From: Actinoplanes nipponensis
Lineage (GTDB): Bacteria; Actinomycetota; Actinomycetes; Mycobacteriales; Micromonosporaceae
Direction of reading: 5' to 3'
Assembly (NCBI RefSeq): GCF_016862275.1
Contig: NZ_BOMQ01000035.1
Span: forward strand, 1 to 64,000
Length of the DNA: 64,000 bases
Position numbers and translations under genes: made by a program. How positions within the stretch are numbered: position 1 is the stretch's first letter; every line of letters begins with the position of its first letter. Positions 32,222-42,045 of this stretch are shown piece after piece. A model generated the notes under the pieces. The model ran no database searches. It was not told the origin of the DNA and worked only from the letters and a program-made list of their open reading frames with translations.

Positions 32222-32893
32222 TCACCTCGCGTTTATCAGCGCCATCGCCTCGGCGCGGACCTTGCCGTCGGTCTGGAACGCGCCGCGGACCGCGGAGGTG
32301 ACCGTGCGGGCGCCGACCTTGCGGATGCCGCGCATCTCCATGCACATGTGCTCGCACTCGAGCACCACGATGACGCCCCGGGGCGTGAGTTTCTCCATCA
32401 GCAGGTCGGCGATCTGTGAGGTGAGCCGCTCCTGCACCTGGGGCCGGCGGGCGAAGACCTCGACGAGCCGGGCCAGCTTCGACAGGCCGGTGATGCGCCC
32501 GTCGACGCCCGGGATGTAGCCGATGTGGGCGACGCCCTTGAACGGCAGCAGGTGATGCTCGCAGAGGCTCATCAGCTCGATGTCGCGGACCAGCACGAGT
32601 TCCTCGTGGTTGGCCTCGAACGTCGTGGTGAGCACCTTCGCCGGGTCGACCCGCAGGCCGGCGAAGAGCTCCGCGTACGCGCGGGCGACGCGGGCCGGGG
32701 TGCGCTGGAGACCGTCGCGGTCCGGGTCCTCACCGATGGCGATGAGGATCTCCCGGACCGCCTTCTCGATGCGGGCCAGGTCGACGGCCTGCTCGACCGG
32801 GGTGCCGGTGAGCTTGCCGTCGACCAGACGCGCGGCGAGGTAGTCGGGCTCGTCGGAGTCGTTGGGCTCCGTGGAGCTGCCGTCGGTGATCAG
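32222..32893 (-). CDS. folE: GTP cyclohydrolase I (probable CTG start)
   Basis: FolE makes dihydroneopterin triphosphate from GTP, the entry to folate synthesis. Zn ligands and active site are clear: [20 protein letters not shown] and [33 protein letters not shown] is also conserved. The conserved N-terminal part ([41 protein letters not shown]) lies upstream of every in-frame ATG, GTG or TTG. The only fitting initiator is CTG at 32893, seven bases after GGAAGGG and overlapping the ftsH stop as CTGA. That gives 223 aa, a normal length. The GTG at 32635 would delete essential sequence. Confidence 0.93.
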   Translation of the reverse strand: MITDGSSTEPNDSDEPDYLAARLVDGKLTGTPVEQAVDLARIEKAVREILIAIGEDPDRDGLQRTPARVARAYAELFAGLRVDPAKVLTTTFEANHEELVLVRDIELMSLCEHHLLPFKGVAHIGYIPGVDGRITGLSKLARLVEVFARRPQVQERLTSQIADLLMEKLTPRGVIVVLECEHMCMEMRGIRKVGARTVTSAVRGAFQTDGKVRAEAMALINAR

Positions 32894-34908
32894 AGGTTCC
32901 CTTCCACCGAGCCGTTCGGGTTGCTGCTGCCACCCACCGCGATCTGACCGTCGGCCTCGGCCTGCGCCTTGAGCTTGTCGCGCTCGGCGGGGGTGAGGAC
33001 CGGCGGCGCCTCGGACGGGAGCCGCTTGCCGAAGCCGTTGAACGGGGCCATCGGCGGCCGCTTCTGCACGCGGGCGCAGATGCGGTTCATGTCCTCCTGG
33101 GTGATGGTCTCCTTCTCGATGAGCTCGAGGACCATGTTGTCCAGCACGTCGCGGTACTCGACCAGGATCTCCCAGGCCTCGTCGTGGGCCAGCTCGATCA
33201 GGGCCCGGACCTCGGCGTCGATGTCGGCGGCGACGGCGTCCGAGTAGTCCTTCTCGTGGCCCATGTTGCGGCCCATGAACGGCTCGTCGCCGCTGGTGCC
33301 GTACTTGACGGCGCCCAGCTTGGAGCTCATGCCGTACTGGGTGACCATGGCGCGGGCCAGGCCGGAGGCCTTTTCGATGTCGTTGCCGGCGCCGGTGGTG
33401 GGCTCGTGGAAGACGAGCTCCTCCGCCGCGCGGCCACCCAGCGCGTACGCCAGCGTGTCGATCATCTCGGCCCGGGTCTGGGTGTACTTGTCCTCGGTCG
33501 GCAGCACCAGCGTGTGCCCGAGCGAGCGGCCACGCGGGAGGATCGTCACCTTGTGCACGGGCGCGGAGTGCGGCAGCGCGTACGCCACCAGCGCGTGCCC
33601 GCCCTCGTGGTACGCGGTGATCTTCTTCTCGTTGTCGCTCATCGCGCGGGAGCGCCGCTCCGGGCCGGCGATGACCCGGTCGATGGCTTCCTCGAGGTAG
33701 AAGTTCGAGATCGCGCGCTTCTCGTTACGGGCGGTCAGCAGCGCGGCCTCATTGATCACGTTGGCCAGGTCGGCGCCCGAGAAGCCGGGCGTGCGGCGGG
33801 CCACCGAGTCGAGGTCGACGTCCGGCGTGAACGGCTTGCCCTTGGCGTGCACCCGCAGGATGGCCTTGCGGCCCTCCATGTCCGGGTTGTCCACCGGGAT
33901 CTGCCGGTCGAAGCGGCCCGGGCGCAGCAGCGCCGGGTCGAGGATGTCGGGCCGGTTGGTGGCGGCGATGAGGATCACGCCGCCCTTGGTGTCGAAGCCG
34001 TCCATCTCGACGAGCAGCTGGTTGAGCGTCTGCTCGCGCTCGTCGTGACCGCCGCCCATGCCGGCGCCGCGGTGCCGGCCGACCGCGTCGATCTCGTCGA
34101 CGAAGACGATCGCCGGGGCGTTCGTCTTGGCCTGCTCGAAGAGGTCGCGGACCCGGCTCGCGCCGACACCGACGAACATCTCGACGAAGTCGGAGCCGGA
34201 GATCGAGTAGAACGGCACCCCGGCCTCACCCGCGACGGCCCGGGCGAGCAGGGTCTTGCCCGTGCCCGGCTGGCCGAAGAGCAGCACGCCCTTGGGGATC
34301 TTGGCACCCAGCGCCTGGTACTTCGCCGGGTTCTGCAGGAAGTCCTTGATCTCCTGGAGCTCCTCGACGGCCTCGTCGGCCCCCGCCACGTCGGCGAACG
34401 TCGTCTTGGGCATGTCCTTGGTCAGCATCTTGGCCTTGGACTTGCCGAAGTTGAGCACGCGGGAGCCGCCGCCCTGCATCTGCGACATGAACAGCAGCAG
34501 CAGGATGACGAGGATGGCGATCGGCAGCAGGTTGACCAGCAGGCTCAGCAGGATGCTGTCGCCGGAGACCGTCGCGTTGATCGTGCCGGTGATCCGTCCG
34601 GCGGCCTTGGCCTCCTGGACGTCGGCCCAGACCTCATCCGTCAGCTCGTACGGATACTGGGTCTCGATCTTCTTGGTGGTCTTGCCGTCGAACCGCTCCG
34701 GTGCCGCCAGTTCGAGCTGGAGCGTCTGCTCCTTGTCCTCCTGGATGACCTTGGAGATGCCGGGCTGGTTGAGTCGCTCGAGGACGACGGAAGTATCAAC
34801 TCGCTGGTAGCTCGGACCACTGGTGAAGAATGAGCTCAGCGCAATCGCACCGATGATCACCAGAATGATCCAGACCACCGGGCGGCGGAAGAAACGCGTA
34901 CGTTCCAT
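32890..34908 (-). CDS. ftsH: ATP-dependent zinc metalloprotease FtsH
   Basis: FtsH is a membrane-anchored hexameric AAA protease for membrane and regulatory proteins. The 672-residue protein has an N-terminal helix ([18 protein letters not shown]), an external domain, a second helix ([18 protein letters not shown]), Walker [14 protein letters not shown] (near 215), Walker [12 protein letters not shown], the SRH region [20 protein letters not shown] and the zinc site HEGGH (near 431). The start is ATG 34908. Its stop overlaps the folE start. The ftsH-folE order matches mycobacteria. Confidence 0.97.
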   Translation of the reverse strand: MERTRFFRRPVVWIILVIIGAIALSSFFTSGPSYQRVDTSVVLERLNQPGISKVIQEDKEQTLQLELAAPERFDGKTTKKIETQYPYELTDEVWADVQEAKAAGRITGTINATVSGDSILLSLLVNLLPIAILVILLLLFMSQMQGGGSRVLNFGKSKAKMLTKDMPKTTFADVAGADEAVEELQEIKDFLQNPAKYQALGAKIPKGVLLFGQPGTGKTLLARAVAGEAGVPFYSISGSDFVEMFVGVGASRVRDLFEQAKTNAPAIVFVDEIDAVGRHRGAGMGGGHDEREQTLNQLLVEMDGFDTKGGVILIAATNRPDILDPALLRPGRFDRQIPVDNPDMEGRKAILRVHAKGKPFTPDVDLDSVARRTPGFSGADLANVINEAALLTARNEKRAISNFYLEEAIDRVIAGPERRSRAMSDNEKKITAYHEGGHALVAYALPHSAPVHKVTILPRGRSLGHTLVLPTEDKYTQTRAEMIDTLAYALGGRAAEELVFHEPTTGAGNDIEKASGLARAMVTQYGMSSKLGAVKYGTSGDEPFMGRNMGHEKDYSDAVAADIDAEVRALIELAHDEAWEILVEYRDVLDNMVLELIEKETITQEDMNRICARVQKRPPMAPFNGFGKRLPSEAPPVLTPAERDKLKAQAEADGQIAVGGSSNPNGSVEGNL

Positions 34909-35289
34909 ACTGTTGTCGGGCGGCTGATGCGCCCGGACCCTCCTGATCGGCGTCCTGGTCACCTGGGTTGACTTGCCCCCGCCGCCGGCCGCCCGCGGGG
35001 GCGGCACACCGGTGGAGACATCGCCGCATCGATAACCCGACGCCGCTCCGGCAAACCCCACCGGTGCGACCGCTACCGATCCGACCCCTCCGGCGCTCGT
35101 GACACTGCGCCATCGGTCACTCGACCGTACACCGTGGCTGCCTCCTACGACTGGTCCAGCCCGGCCTCCGGGACCCCTCCGAGCACCGCCCGCACCTGCT
35201 CGCGGCCCCGATAAACACGTACAGAACCGGACAATACAGCCCGGTTACGGACCAGGTCACCGATTCCTGAGAGTCGGCTGGGAGACCGT
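34909..35289. other. Intergenic region between hpt and ftsH
   Basis: No gene is apparent. An inverted repeat AACCGG - ten bases - CCGGTT (35225-35246) lies about 45 bases past the hpt stop and could be a weak terminator or operator. An AGGAGGG near 34943 is not followed by a start codon. The ftsH frame stays open upstream of its ATG to 35061, but the extra residues look random. Confidence 0.4.
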
Positions 35290-35865
35290 TCAGCTACGGG
35301 CGTACACCTCGGGCCGGAGCACCCCCACGTACGGCACCTCGCGGTAGCGCTCCGCGAAGTCCAGTCCGTAGCCGACCACGAACTCGCTGGGGATGTCGAA
35401 GCCCACGTACTTGGTCGGCACCGGCACCTTGATCGCCTCCGGCTTGCGGAACAGCGCCACCACCTCGACGCTGGCCGGCTGCCGCGACTGCAGGTACTTC
35501 ATCAGCCAGGACAGGGTCAGACCGGAGTCGACGATGTCCTCGACGATCACCACGTGCCGGCCGGTGATGTCGCGGTCCAGGTCCTTGAGGATGCGCACCA
35601 CCCCGGAGGACGCGGTGCCGGAGCCGTAGGACGAGACGGCCATGAACTCCATCTCGGAGGAGGGGCCCTGCCGGCCCAGCGCACGCGCGAAGTCCGCCAT
35701 GAACATGACCGCGCCCTTGAGCACGCAGACCAGCAGGATGCCGCCGTCGGCATCCGCGTAGTCCACGGCGACCTGCTTGGCCAGCTCTTCGGTCTTCTCG
35801 CGGATCTGCTCCTCGGAGATGATCACGCGGTCGATGTCGGCGTCGTACCAGGAGCCGTCTGCCAT
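35290..35865 (-). CDS. hpt: Hypoxanthine phosphoribosyltransferase
   Basis: Hpt salvages hypoxanthine (and usually guanine) to nucleotides using PRPP. The 191-residue protein has the PRPP loop VVIVEDIVDSGLTLSWL, the flexible-loop dipeptide region SSYGSGT and the C-terminal KYVGFDIPSEFVVGYGLDF. ATG 35865 (MADGSWYDADIDRV) fits homologues; an ATG at 35883 is less likely. It follows tilS as in M. tuberculosis (Rv3624c-Rv3625c). Confidence 0.95.
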   Translation of the reverse strand: MADGSWYDADIDRVIISEEQIREKTEELAKQVAVDYADADGGILLVCVLKGAVMFMADFARALGRQGPSSEMEFMAVSSYGSGTASSGVVRILKDLDRDITGRHVVIVEDIVDSGLTLSWLMKYLQSRQPASVEVVALFRKPEAIKVPVPTKYVGFDIPSEFVVGYGLDFAERYREVPYVGVLRPEVYARS

Positions 35866-35992
35866 GCGCCTAGCGTGCCGCATGAACGTTGCGGGCCGTG
35901 GCCGGGGGCTGCGCTCGGCGCCGAGCCAAGGGCAGGTAATGGGGCGAATCCGGTCGCCGGGCCGGCCCGGGCAGCACAGCCAGTGATGACTG

Positions 35993-37030
35993 TCACAGCT
36001 CGCCGCGGGCCAGGTGACCCGCCCGGCGGCCCACCACGATCCCGCCGGGCAGCGCTGCCGGGCCCTGGCCGTGCCAGCCGGTGACCAGCGCGTCCAGCGC
36101 CACCACGTGCCGGTGCGACAGCGCCGCGCCGGGCGCGCCCAGCTCCCGCGCCCAGGCGTGCAGGACGCGGCTGCGGATGGCGGGCGGCAGTCCGGCGAGG
36201 CCGGCGACCGAGAGGCCGGCCGCGGAACGGCAGGCGTCGAGCGCCTCGGCGGCCACCTGGTCCAGGTACGCGGCGTCGGCGGCGGTCAGGGCGGCGGTCC
36301 GGGCCAGGTTCGCGACCACGCCGGGCCCCAGGGCGGCGATCAGGGCGGGCAGGGCGTCGGCCCGGACCCGGGAGCGGGCGTACGCGGGGTCGGTGTTGTG
36401 CGGGTCGGCCCAGGCCGCCAGGCCGAGGGCGGCGCAGGCCTTGCGGGTGTCGTCCCGCGAGACGTCCAGCAGGGGCCGGAGCAGCCGTCCCCGCCGGTAC
36501 GGCATCCCGGCCAGCCCGCGCGGCCCCGCCCCCCGGGCCAGCGCCAGCAGCACCGTCTCGGCCTGGTCGTCACGGGTGTGCCCGAGCAGGACAGCGGAGG
36601 CGCCGTTTCGCTCCGCGGCGGCGGACAGGGCCTCGTAGCGGGCCTCCCGGGCGGCGGCCTCGGGCCCGCCGGGGCGGCCGGACACGTCGACCGGGGCGAC
36701 CTCGACCGGGTCGAGCCCGGCGGAGCGGGCCCACTCGGCGACCGCCGCGGCGCGCGCGGCGGAGCCGTCCTGCAGGCCGTGATCGACGGTGACCAGCCCG
36801 GCCCGCAGCCCCAGGCGGGGGGCGACGAAGGCGGTCGCGGCCGCGAGCGCCAGCGAATCGGCCCCGCCGGAGCAGGCGACCAGCACCAGCCGGCCGGCGC
36901 TCACCGCCCCGCCCGCCGGCTCGGCGCCGGCCGGCGTGATCAGGGAGCCCGATCCGGCCCTCGCCTCGGAGCGCAGAGCCGCGCGGACCGCGTTCCGCAC
37001 CGCCGCGACCGACGGCGCGATCCTGGCCAC
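35993..37030 (-). CDS. tilS: tRNA(Ile)-lysidine synthetase
   Basis: TilS converts C34 of the CAU-anticodon isoleucine tRNA to lysidine so that it reads AUA. The 345-residue protein has the PP-loop VLVACSGGADSLALAAATAF (near 53), VTVDHGLQDGS, VLLGHTRDDQAETVLLALARG and PLLDVSRDDTRKAC. The C-terminal domain is short, as in many actinobacteria. GTG 37030 is the start, nine bases after the metalloprotease gene stop. Confidence 0.94.
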   Translation of the reverse strand: MARIAPSVAAVRNAVRAALRSEARAGSGSLITPAGAEPAGGAVSAGRLVLVACSGGADSLALAAATAFVAPRLGLRAGLVTVDHGLQDGSAARAAAVAEWARSAGLDPVEVAPVDVSGRPGGPEAAAREARYEALSAAAERNGASAVLLGHTRDDQAETVLLALARGAGPRGLAGMPYRRGRLLRPLLDVSRDDTRKACAALGLAAWADPHNTDPAYARSRVRADALPALIAALGPGVVANLARTAALTAADAAYLDQVAAEALDACRSAAGLSVAGLAGLPPAIRSRVLHAWARELGAPGAALSHRHVVALDALVTGWHGQGPAALPGGIVVGRRAGHLARGEL

Positions 37031-37039
37031 GCCCGACCG

Positions 37040-38098
37040 CTAGGTGGCCAGGCCGACCGGACCGTGCACCCGGGCCACCCACGCGTCCGGGTCGCCGAGC
37101 TCGTCCAGCCGGGGCAGGGTCAGCGGCGAGCTGAAGATCTTGTTGAAGCCGGCCATCCCGACCCGCTCCACCACCCCGTGCACGAACTTGTGGCCCTCCG
37201 CGTACTGCCGCATCTTGACCTCGATGCCGAGCAGCCGGCGGATCGCCTTCTCCAGCGGGTTGCCGCTCTCGCGGCGCTGGTTGAACTTGGCCCGGATCGA
37301 CTCGACCGACGGGATGACCTCGGGGCCCACGCCGTCCATGACGAACTCGGCGTGCCCCTCCAGCAGCGTCATCAGCGCGGTCAGCCGGTCCAGGACCGCC
37401 TTCTGGGCGGGGGTCTGCACGATGTCGATGACCGACGAGCGGCTCTCCGGGTCGCGCAGCGCGTCGGAGAGGGTGGCCACCCCGCGGCGCAGCCGCTCGA
37501 GGATGTGCTCGCCGCTCTGCGAGGCGTCCACGAACGCCTGGACCTCGCCCAGGAAGTAGCCGCGCATCCACGGCACGGCCGTGAACTGGGTGCGGTGGGT
37601 GACCTCGTGCAGGCAGACCCACAGCCGGAAGTCGCGCGGGTCGGCGCCGATCTTGCGCTCGACCTCGACGATGTTGGGGGCGTTGAGCAGCAGCTGGCCC
37701 GGCTCGGTGGAGAACACCTCGTACTGGCCCAGGACCCGGCCGGAGAGGTACGCCAGCACCGTGCCGGCCTGCACGCCGGTGACCCGGGAGCCGATCGCGT
37801 CGGCGACCGCGCCCGGCTGCTTGTCGCCGGAGAGCCGGGTGACCAGCGGGATGATCACCTCTTTGAGGCCGACGATGTTGACCGCCGCCCAGTCCTTGCG
37901 GTCGACGATCCGCACCGGCGCGGCCTCGACCTGGGCCGTCAGCCCCGTGTACGCCGCGACGTGCCCCGCCGCCTCGTCGGTCAGCTCGCGCAGCTGCGCC
38001 ACCACCTGCGTGGCTTCCTCGTAGGACACCGCGGGTCCGGATTTCGACAGCGCGCCCGCGGTGGCGGCGGCCAGATCCCAGTCAACGAACTGCGCCAT
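37040..38098 (-). CDS. DUF2342 zinc-dependent metalloprotease-like protein
   Basis: The 352-residue protein belongs to a family often labelled 'zinc-dependent metalloprotease' or 'F420 biosynthesis associated'. The zinc-type motif is LHEVTHRTQF (near 166), with FVDWDLAAATAG at the N-terminus and LLEGHAEFVMDGVG further on supplying a possible third ligand. It has no signal peptide. M. tuberculosis has a relative at the same place (Rv3626c) beside tilS and hpt. The substrate is unknown. ATG 38098 is preferred over an upstream one at 38107. Confidence 0.86.
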   Translation of the reverse strand: MAQFVDWDLAAATAGALSKSGPAVSYEEATQVVAQLRELTDEAAGHVAAYTGLTAQVEAAPVRIVDRKDWAAVNIVGLKEVIIPLVTRLSGDKQPGAVADAIGSRVTGVQAGTVLAYLSGRVLGQYEVFSTEPGQLLLNAPNIVEVERKIGADPRDFRLWVCLHEVTHRTQFTAVPWMRGYFLGEVQAFVDASQSGEHILERLRRGVATLSDALRDPESRSSVIDIVQTPAQKAVLDRLTALMTLLEGHAEFVMDGVGPEVIPSVESIRAKFNQRRESGNPLEKAIRRLLGIEVKMRQYAEGHKFVHGVVERVGMAGFNKIFSSPLTLPRLDELGDPDAWVARVHGPVGLAT

Positions 38099-38147
38099 GC
38101 CCACCACCGTACCCGCGTTCCACCAGCCGCCGGCCCTGAGAAAACCC

Positions 38148-39938
38148 CTAGGAGCAGCCGCAGGTGACCAGCTTGGCGGCGATCTTGTCGAGCGCCTGGC
38201 GGGCGGCGACCGACTCGCCGGTGGCGTCCGCCATGATCGCGAAGACCAGCAGCCGGCCGCCCTCGGTGACCAGCTGACCGGAGATCGTGTTGACCCCGGT
38301 CAATGTGCCGGTCTTGGCGCGGACCAAACCCTGGCCGATCCGGTTGGGCGCCGGGGTGACGAAGCGGGTGCGCAGCGTCCCGGACCAGCCGGCCACCGGC
38401 AGCCCGCCGAACATGGCGCTGAGCTGCGGCTGCTTGCCGCCGGCGGCGAGTGTGAGCAGGTCGGTGAGCAGCTTCGGGCTGATCCCGTTCTTGCGGGACA
38501 GGCCGCTCGCGTCGTACAGGTTGACCTCGTCGGCCGGCAGGCCGAGCTCGCCCAGCTCGGCCCGCATCGCCTCGGCGGCGCCGGTGAACGAGGGCTCCGC
38601 GTCCGCGGCCAGCGCGACCTGCCGGGCCAGCGCCTCGGCGATCACGTTGTCGCTCTGCTCCAGCATCCAGTCGACCACGTGCACCAGCGGCGGCGACTCG
38701 ACCCGGCCGAGCTCGGCGCCCGGCGCCGGGGCCACTCCGGGCGCGGCGGAGGCGGCCGCCGAGGGCGTGGCCGGGTCCGCCGCGGCGGGAGCCGTGCCTG
38801 TGCTCACCGCGCCGGGCGCGAGGCCCAGCTGCTTGGCGAAGGCCCGGCCCGCGGCGAGCGCGGGGTCGGCGAACCGCGGGTCCCCGCCGAACTCGTTGTG
38901 CACCGGTTGAATCCGCCCGGCGTTGGTCATCAGCGGCTGGATCTTGGCGACCTGGCCGCCGCCGATGACGTCACCGTCCCAGCCGACCGCGGTGAGCGGC
39001 CCCCGGTACAGCGAGGTGTCGATGAGGACCTTGGTCGGCGCCTGGCCGCCCAGGGCGGCCTTGACCTGCGCGGCGAGCTTGTCCAGCCGGGCCGCGCCGG
39101 GGAACTGGCCCTTCGCGCCGACCGACAGCGTGGGATCGCCGCCGCCGACCAGCACGACCTCCCCCGGCCGGGCCCCGGCCACCGCGCGGGTGGCCAGCCG
39201 GTAGGCCGGCCCCCGCGCCGACAGCACGGTCGCCGCGGTGAGCAGCTTGGTGGTGGACGCGGGCGTGGTCATGGTGTCCGCGTTCTGCTCGAACAGGGAC
39301 TCGCCGGTCGCGACGTCGGCGACGGAGACGTTGACCCGCGGCCCGAGCGGGCCGGCCTTGAGCAGCGGCGCGATCGCGGCCCGGACCCCGGCGGCGGTCG
39401 GGGCGGCGGCCGAGGCATCCGCCGCGGCCAGCACGGGAGTCGGCGTCGGGTCGGGCGTCGCGGACGGCGCGGGGGTGGGCGCCGGGCCCCCGGCCAGCCA
39501 CCCGTCCACCGGACCGGGCCGGACCACGAGCACCCCGGCCGCGGCGACGAGGACCAGCACGAGGGCTGCAACAACCGACAAGACGACGGTACGCCGCGAC
39601 CGGCCCGTACCCGGCTGCGCCGCTGCCGCTACCCCTTCCGGGGGAATGACCGGGCCCGGGACGGGACCGCCGGGCTGAGCCGGCGGGTCGGCCGCGACCG
39701 GCCCGGGCGGCGGAGGCGCCTGGGGCGCGGGGGACGTCTGTGCAGCCTGAGGCGCGGGATGGGCGATGTTCAACGGGACCGACGCGCGACCGTACGTGGT
39801 GCCCGCAGGCCGTGGCGCCGGCGGCTTCCCCGGCGGACCGGCCGGCGGCACACTTGCCCGCCCAACAGGCGATTGCCCGTTTTCCGGCCCGGACACGCCG
39901 TCGTACTCGGGAGTGTTCTGTGAATCTTGCCTCCCCAC
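38148..39938 (-). CDS. dacB: D-alanyl-D-alanine carboxypeptidase/endopeptidase (PBP4-like, S13)
   Basis: This low-molecular-weight penicillin-binding protein trims or cuts peptidoglycan cross-links outside the membrane. The 596-residue protein has a roughly 110-residue Pro-rich cytoplasmic N-terminus, one membrane helix ([23 protein letters not shown]) and the S13 catalytic motifs STTK (near 229), SDN (near 427) and KTG (near 542). An Ala/Pro-rich insert interrupts the domain around 375-400. It ends VTCGCS. GTG 39938 follows GGAGGAGGGGG. It is divergent from ppa, as in M. tuberculosis. Confidence 0.93.
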   Translation of the reverse strand: MGRQDSQNTPEYDGVSGPENGQSPVGRASVPPAGPPGKPPAPRPAGTTYGRASVPLNIAHPAPQAAQTSPAPQAPPPPGPVAADPPAQPGGPVPGPVIPPEGVAAAAQPGTGRSRRTVVLSVVAALVLVLVAAAGVLVVRPGPVDGWLAGGPAPTPAPSATPDPTPTPVLAAADASAAAPTAAGVRAAIAPLLKAGPLGPRVNVSVADVATGESLFEQNADTMTTPASTTKLLTAATVLSARGPAYRLATRAVAGARPGEVVLVGGGDPTLSVGAKGQFPGAARLDKLAAQVKAALGGQAPTKVLIDTSLYRGPLTAVGWDGDVIGGGQVAKIQPLMTNAGRIQPVHNEFGGDPRFADPALAAGRAFAKQLGLAPGAVSTGTAPAAADPATPSAAASAAPGVAPAPGAELGRVESPPLVHVVDWMLEQSDNVIAEALARQVALAADAEPSFTGAAEAMRAELGELGLPADEVNLYDASGLSRKNGISPKLLTDLLTLAAGGKQPQLSAMFGGLPVAGWSGTLRTRFVTPAPNRIGQGLVRAKTGTLTGVNTISGQLVTEGGRLLVFAIMADATGESVAARQALDKIAAKLVTCGCS

Positions 39939-40091
39939 GAGCCCCCTCCTCCGTACGTGGCGTCAGACTTAGGGGAGACTACAAACATCCGGCACATCGG
40001 TGCGCGCGGATCCTGGGGGGCCGGTTTCTGCCCCCGCTCTCCTCGCCACGCCCTGCCGGGTCCGACTGCGGGGCTAACAAGGGAGCAAACG

Positions 40092-40595
40092 ATGGATTTC
40101 GACGTTTTGGTTGAGATCCCTAAGGGCCAGCGGAACAAGTACGAGGTCGACCACAAGACCGGCCGGATCCGACTGGACCGGACCCTCTTCACCGCGACGC
40201 AGTACCCCGCCGACTACGGGTTCATCGAAGGCACTCTGGGGCAGGACGGCGACCCGCTGGACGCCCTAGTGCTCATCCAGGAGCCGACGTTCCCCGGCTG
40301 CCTCGTGCGGGCGCGGGCGATCGGCATGTACCGGATGACCGACGAGAAGGGCCGCGACGACAAGGTCCTCTGCGTGCCCTACGAGGACCCGCGCCAGGAG
40401 CACCTGCGCGACATCCACCACCTGGGCGAGTTCGACCGGATGGAGATCCAGCACTTCTTCACGGTCTACAAGGACCTCGAGCCGGGCAAGTCGGTCGAGG
40501 GCGCGACCTGGACCGGCCGGGTGGAGGCCGAGGACGAGATCCGGGCGTCGTTCAAGCGGGCCGAGGCCGCGGAGCACCACGACGACGCTCACTGA
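40092..40595 (+). CDS. ppa: Inorganic pyrophosphatase
   Basis: Family I soluble pyrophosphatase hydrolyses PPi and so pulls biosynthetic reactions forward. The 167-residue length is typical. Motifs are [14 protein letters not shown], the signature [10 protein letters not shown] with metal-binding aspartates, and [25 protein letters not shown] 40092 has AAGGGAG seven bases upstream. A strong hairpin terminator follows. Confidence 0.97.
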   Translation: MDFDVLVEIPKGQRNKYEVDHKTGRIRLDRTLFTATQYPADYGFIEGTLGQDGDPLDALVLIQEPTFPGCLVRARAIGMYRMTDEKGRDDKVLCVPYEDPRQEHLRDIHHLGEFDRMEIQHFFTVYKDLEPGKSVEGATWTGRVEAEDEIRASFKRAEAAEHHDDAH

Positions 40596-40612
40596 GCTGA
40601 TCTGATCTGACG

Positions 40613-40646
40613 ACGCGGCGGCCGGCTTCCTCAGCGGCCGCCGCGT
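40613..40646. terminator. Strong hairpin terminator after ppa
   Basis: ACGCGGCGGCCG and CGGCCGCCGCGT form a perfect 12-bp stem with a ten-base loop, 17 bases after the ppa stop, followed by TGTGTCTG. Confidence 0.85.
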
Positions 40647-40761
40647 TGTGTCTGTGGGCCTTTCGCTCGGCAGCACCTTCGGCACCGAGCCAGGGGATCT
40701 TGATGCAGGCGTGCCCAGTAGATCGGCGGGCCGCCACGGTGTCCGGCAGACCAACGCTGGT

Positions 40762-40850
40762 GTCAGCAGATCGGTGACGAAACCAGGCGTTCGGTTGATC
40801 GGCAGCGAACCCTGACGTCAGTGGATCGGTGACCGAACCAGGCGTCCGGT
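40762..40850. repeat. Pair of 34-bp direct repeats
   Basis: Copies at 40762-40795 and 40817-40850 share 29 of 34 positions around ATCGGTGAC and AACCAGGCGT. They are 55 bp apart, start to start. A third, shorter trace (GTAGATCGG) occurs near 40710. Confidence 0.75.
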
Positions 40851-41136
40851 GGGGTCCGGTCGCGGGTGCTTGAGGGTGTGCTCGCACACGCCGCAGGTGG
40901 CGGGGCGATCCTCGGCGCGGTGCAGCGGATCTTGTAGCGCCGCTACCGTGCTAACTCGCTCCAGCTATCCAAGATCCGTGAGGAAGCGGGCTGCGGCCGG
41001 TGACAAGCCCGACATCGACCGGGCCCGGGGCAGACGCATAGGTTGCCGCCCAACGGCTCAGCAGTCCGCACCACGGACATCCCAGCGGCCGACAGACTCC
41101 AAATCACTGCGCGACGATCAGCGTGACCCTCGCCGC

Positions 41137-41343
41137 GAGGGCAACGCCACCCTCGGCACGAGCGCAACGCGACCCTCGGCACGAGCGCAACGCCACCCTC
41201 GACACGAGCGCAACGCGACCCCTCCCCGCGAGCGCAACGCCACCCTCGGCACGAGCGCAACGCGACTCCTCCACGCGAGCGCAACGCCACACTCGGCACG
41301 AGCGCAACGCGACTCCTCCACGCGAGCGCAACCCCACCCCTCC
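41137..41343. repeat. Tandem repeat with 23-24 bp period, about nine copies
   Basis: GCAACGC recurs at 41141, 41164, 41187, 41210, 41234, 41257, 41281 and 41304, with a degenerate copy at 41328. The unit is roughly GAGCGCAACGCSACCCTCGGCAC. The array lies between palindromic copies 1 and 2. Confidence 0.88.
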
Positions 41344-41820
41344 CCCGCAAAGACAGCGGATCTTGAAGCACAGCGACCGTGCTAACTCGCTCCAGCTCTC
41401 CAAGATCCGCGAGGAAAGCGGCCGCGATCGGCGACAAGCCGGACATCGACCGTCCCCGCAACGGACGCCGAGGTTGCCAACCAGCGCCTCAGCAGCCGAC
41501 CCACGGTCGGCGAAGACGCCGGCAGACCCAACTCGCGGCGCGGCGACCGATGCAAACTCCCACGCGAGGGCAGCGCCATCCTCGATGCAAGACAGCCGGA
41601 TCTTGAAGCACAGCGACCGCGCTGACACGCTCCAGCTCTCCAAGATCCGCAAGGCGAGCGAGCAGCAGCCACCGATAGGCCGGACATCGACCGCCCCCGC
41701 AGCAGAAGCCGAGGTTGCCGCCCAGCGCCCCCGCAGCCCGACCCGCGGAGGGCGAAGAGGCCCGCGGGCCCGATCAGGCCAGCGAGTCCAGCCAGCCAGG
41801 CGAGCCCATCCAGGCCAGCC

Positions 41821-41870
41821 GGCCGAAATCGCGGCGGCCCGAAATCGCGGCGGCCCGAAATCGCGGCGCC
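41821..41870. repeat. Three 16-bp tandem repeats
   Basis: The unit CCGAAATCGCGGCGGC repeats three times head to tail with almost no change, upstream of palindromic copy 4. Confidence 0.85.
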
Positions 41871-42000
41871 GACCAGCGCGATCCTCCTCCGCAAGGACAG
41901 CAGATCTTGCAGCAGAGCAAGCAAGCTGACTCGTTCCAGCTGCCCAAGATCCGTTAAGTGGGAAGCCGACCGTCGATCGACACCAGCCGGCACCCGACAG

Positions 42001-42045
42001 CTACGACAGCTACGACAGCTACGACAGCTACGACAGCTACGACAG
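42001..42045. repeat. Five perfect 9-bp tandem repeats
   Basis: CTACGACAG is repeated exactly five times and runs directly into the CGGATCTTG arm of palindromic copy 5. Its last bases (GACAGC) match the short sequence that precedes the other copies, so the tract may have grown by slippage at the element's edge. Confidence 0.92.

Noticed and set aside
32222-32635. folE starting at the in-frame GTG at 32635
   Set aside because: That start would remove the N-terminal helices conserved in GTP cyclohydrolase I, which are clearly encoded upstream in the same frame.
41137-41343. CRISPR-like array
   Set aside because: Units are contiguous with no unique spacers and no cas genes are present.
40943-41993. 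Several minus- and plus-strand open frames in the repeat region
   Set aside because: They translate the repeats into periodic Arg/Ser/Cys strings, have weak codon bias and change frame between repeat types.
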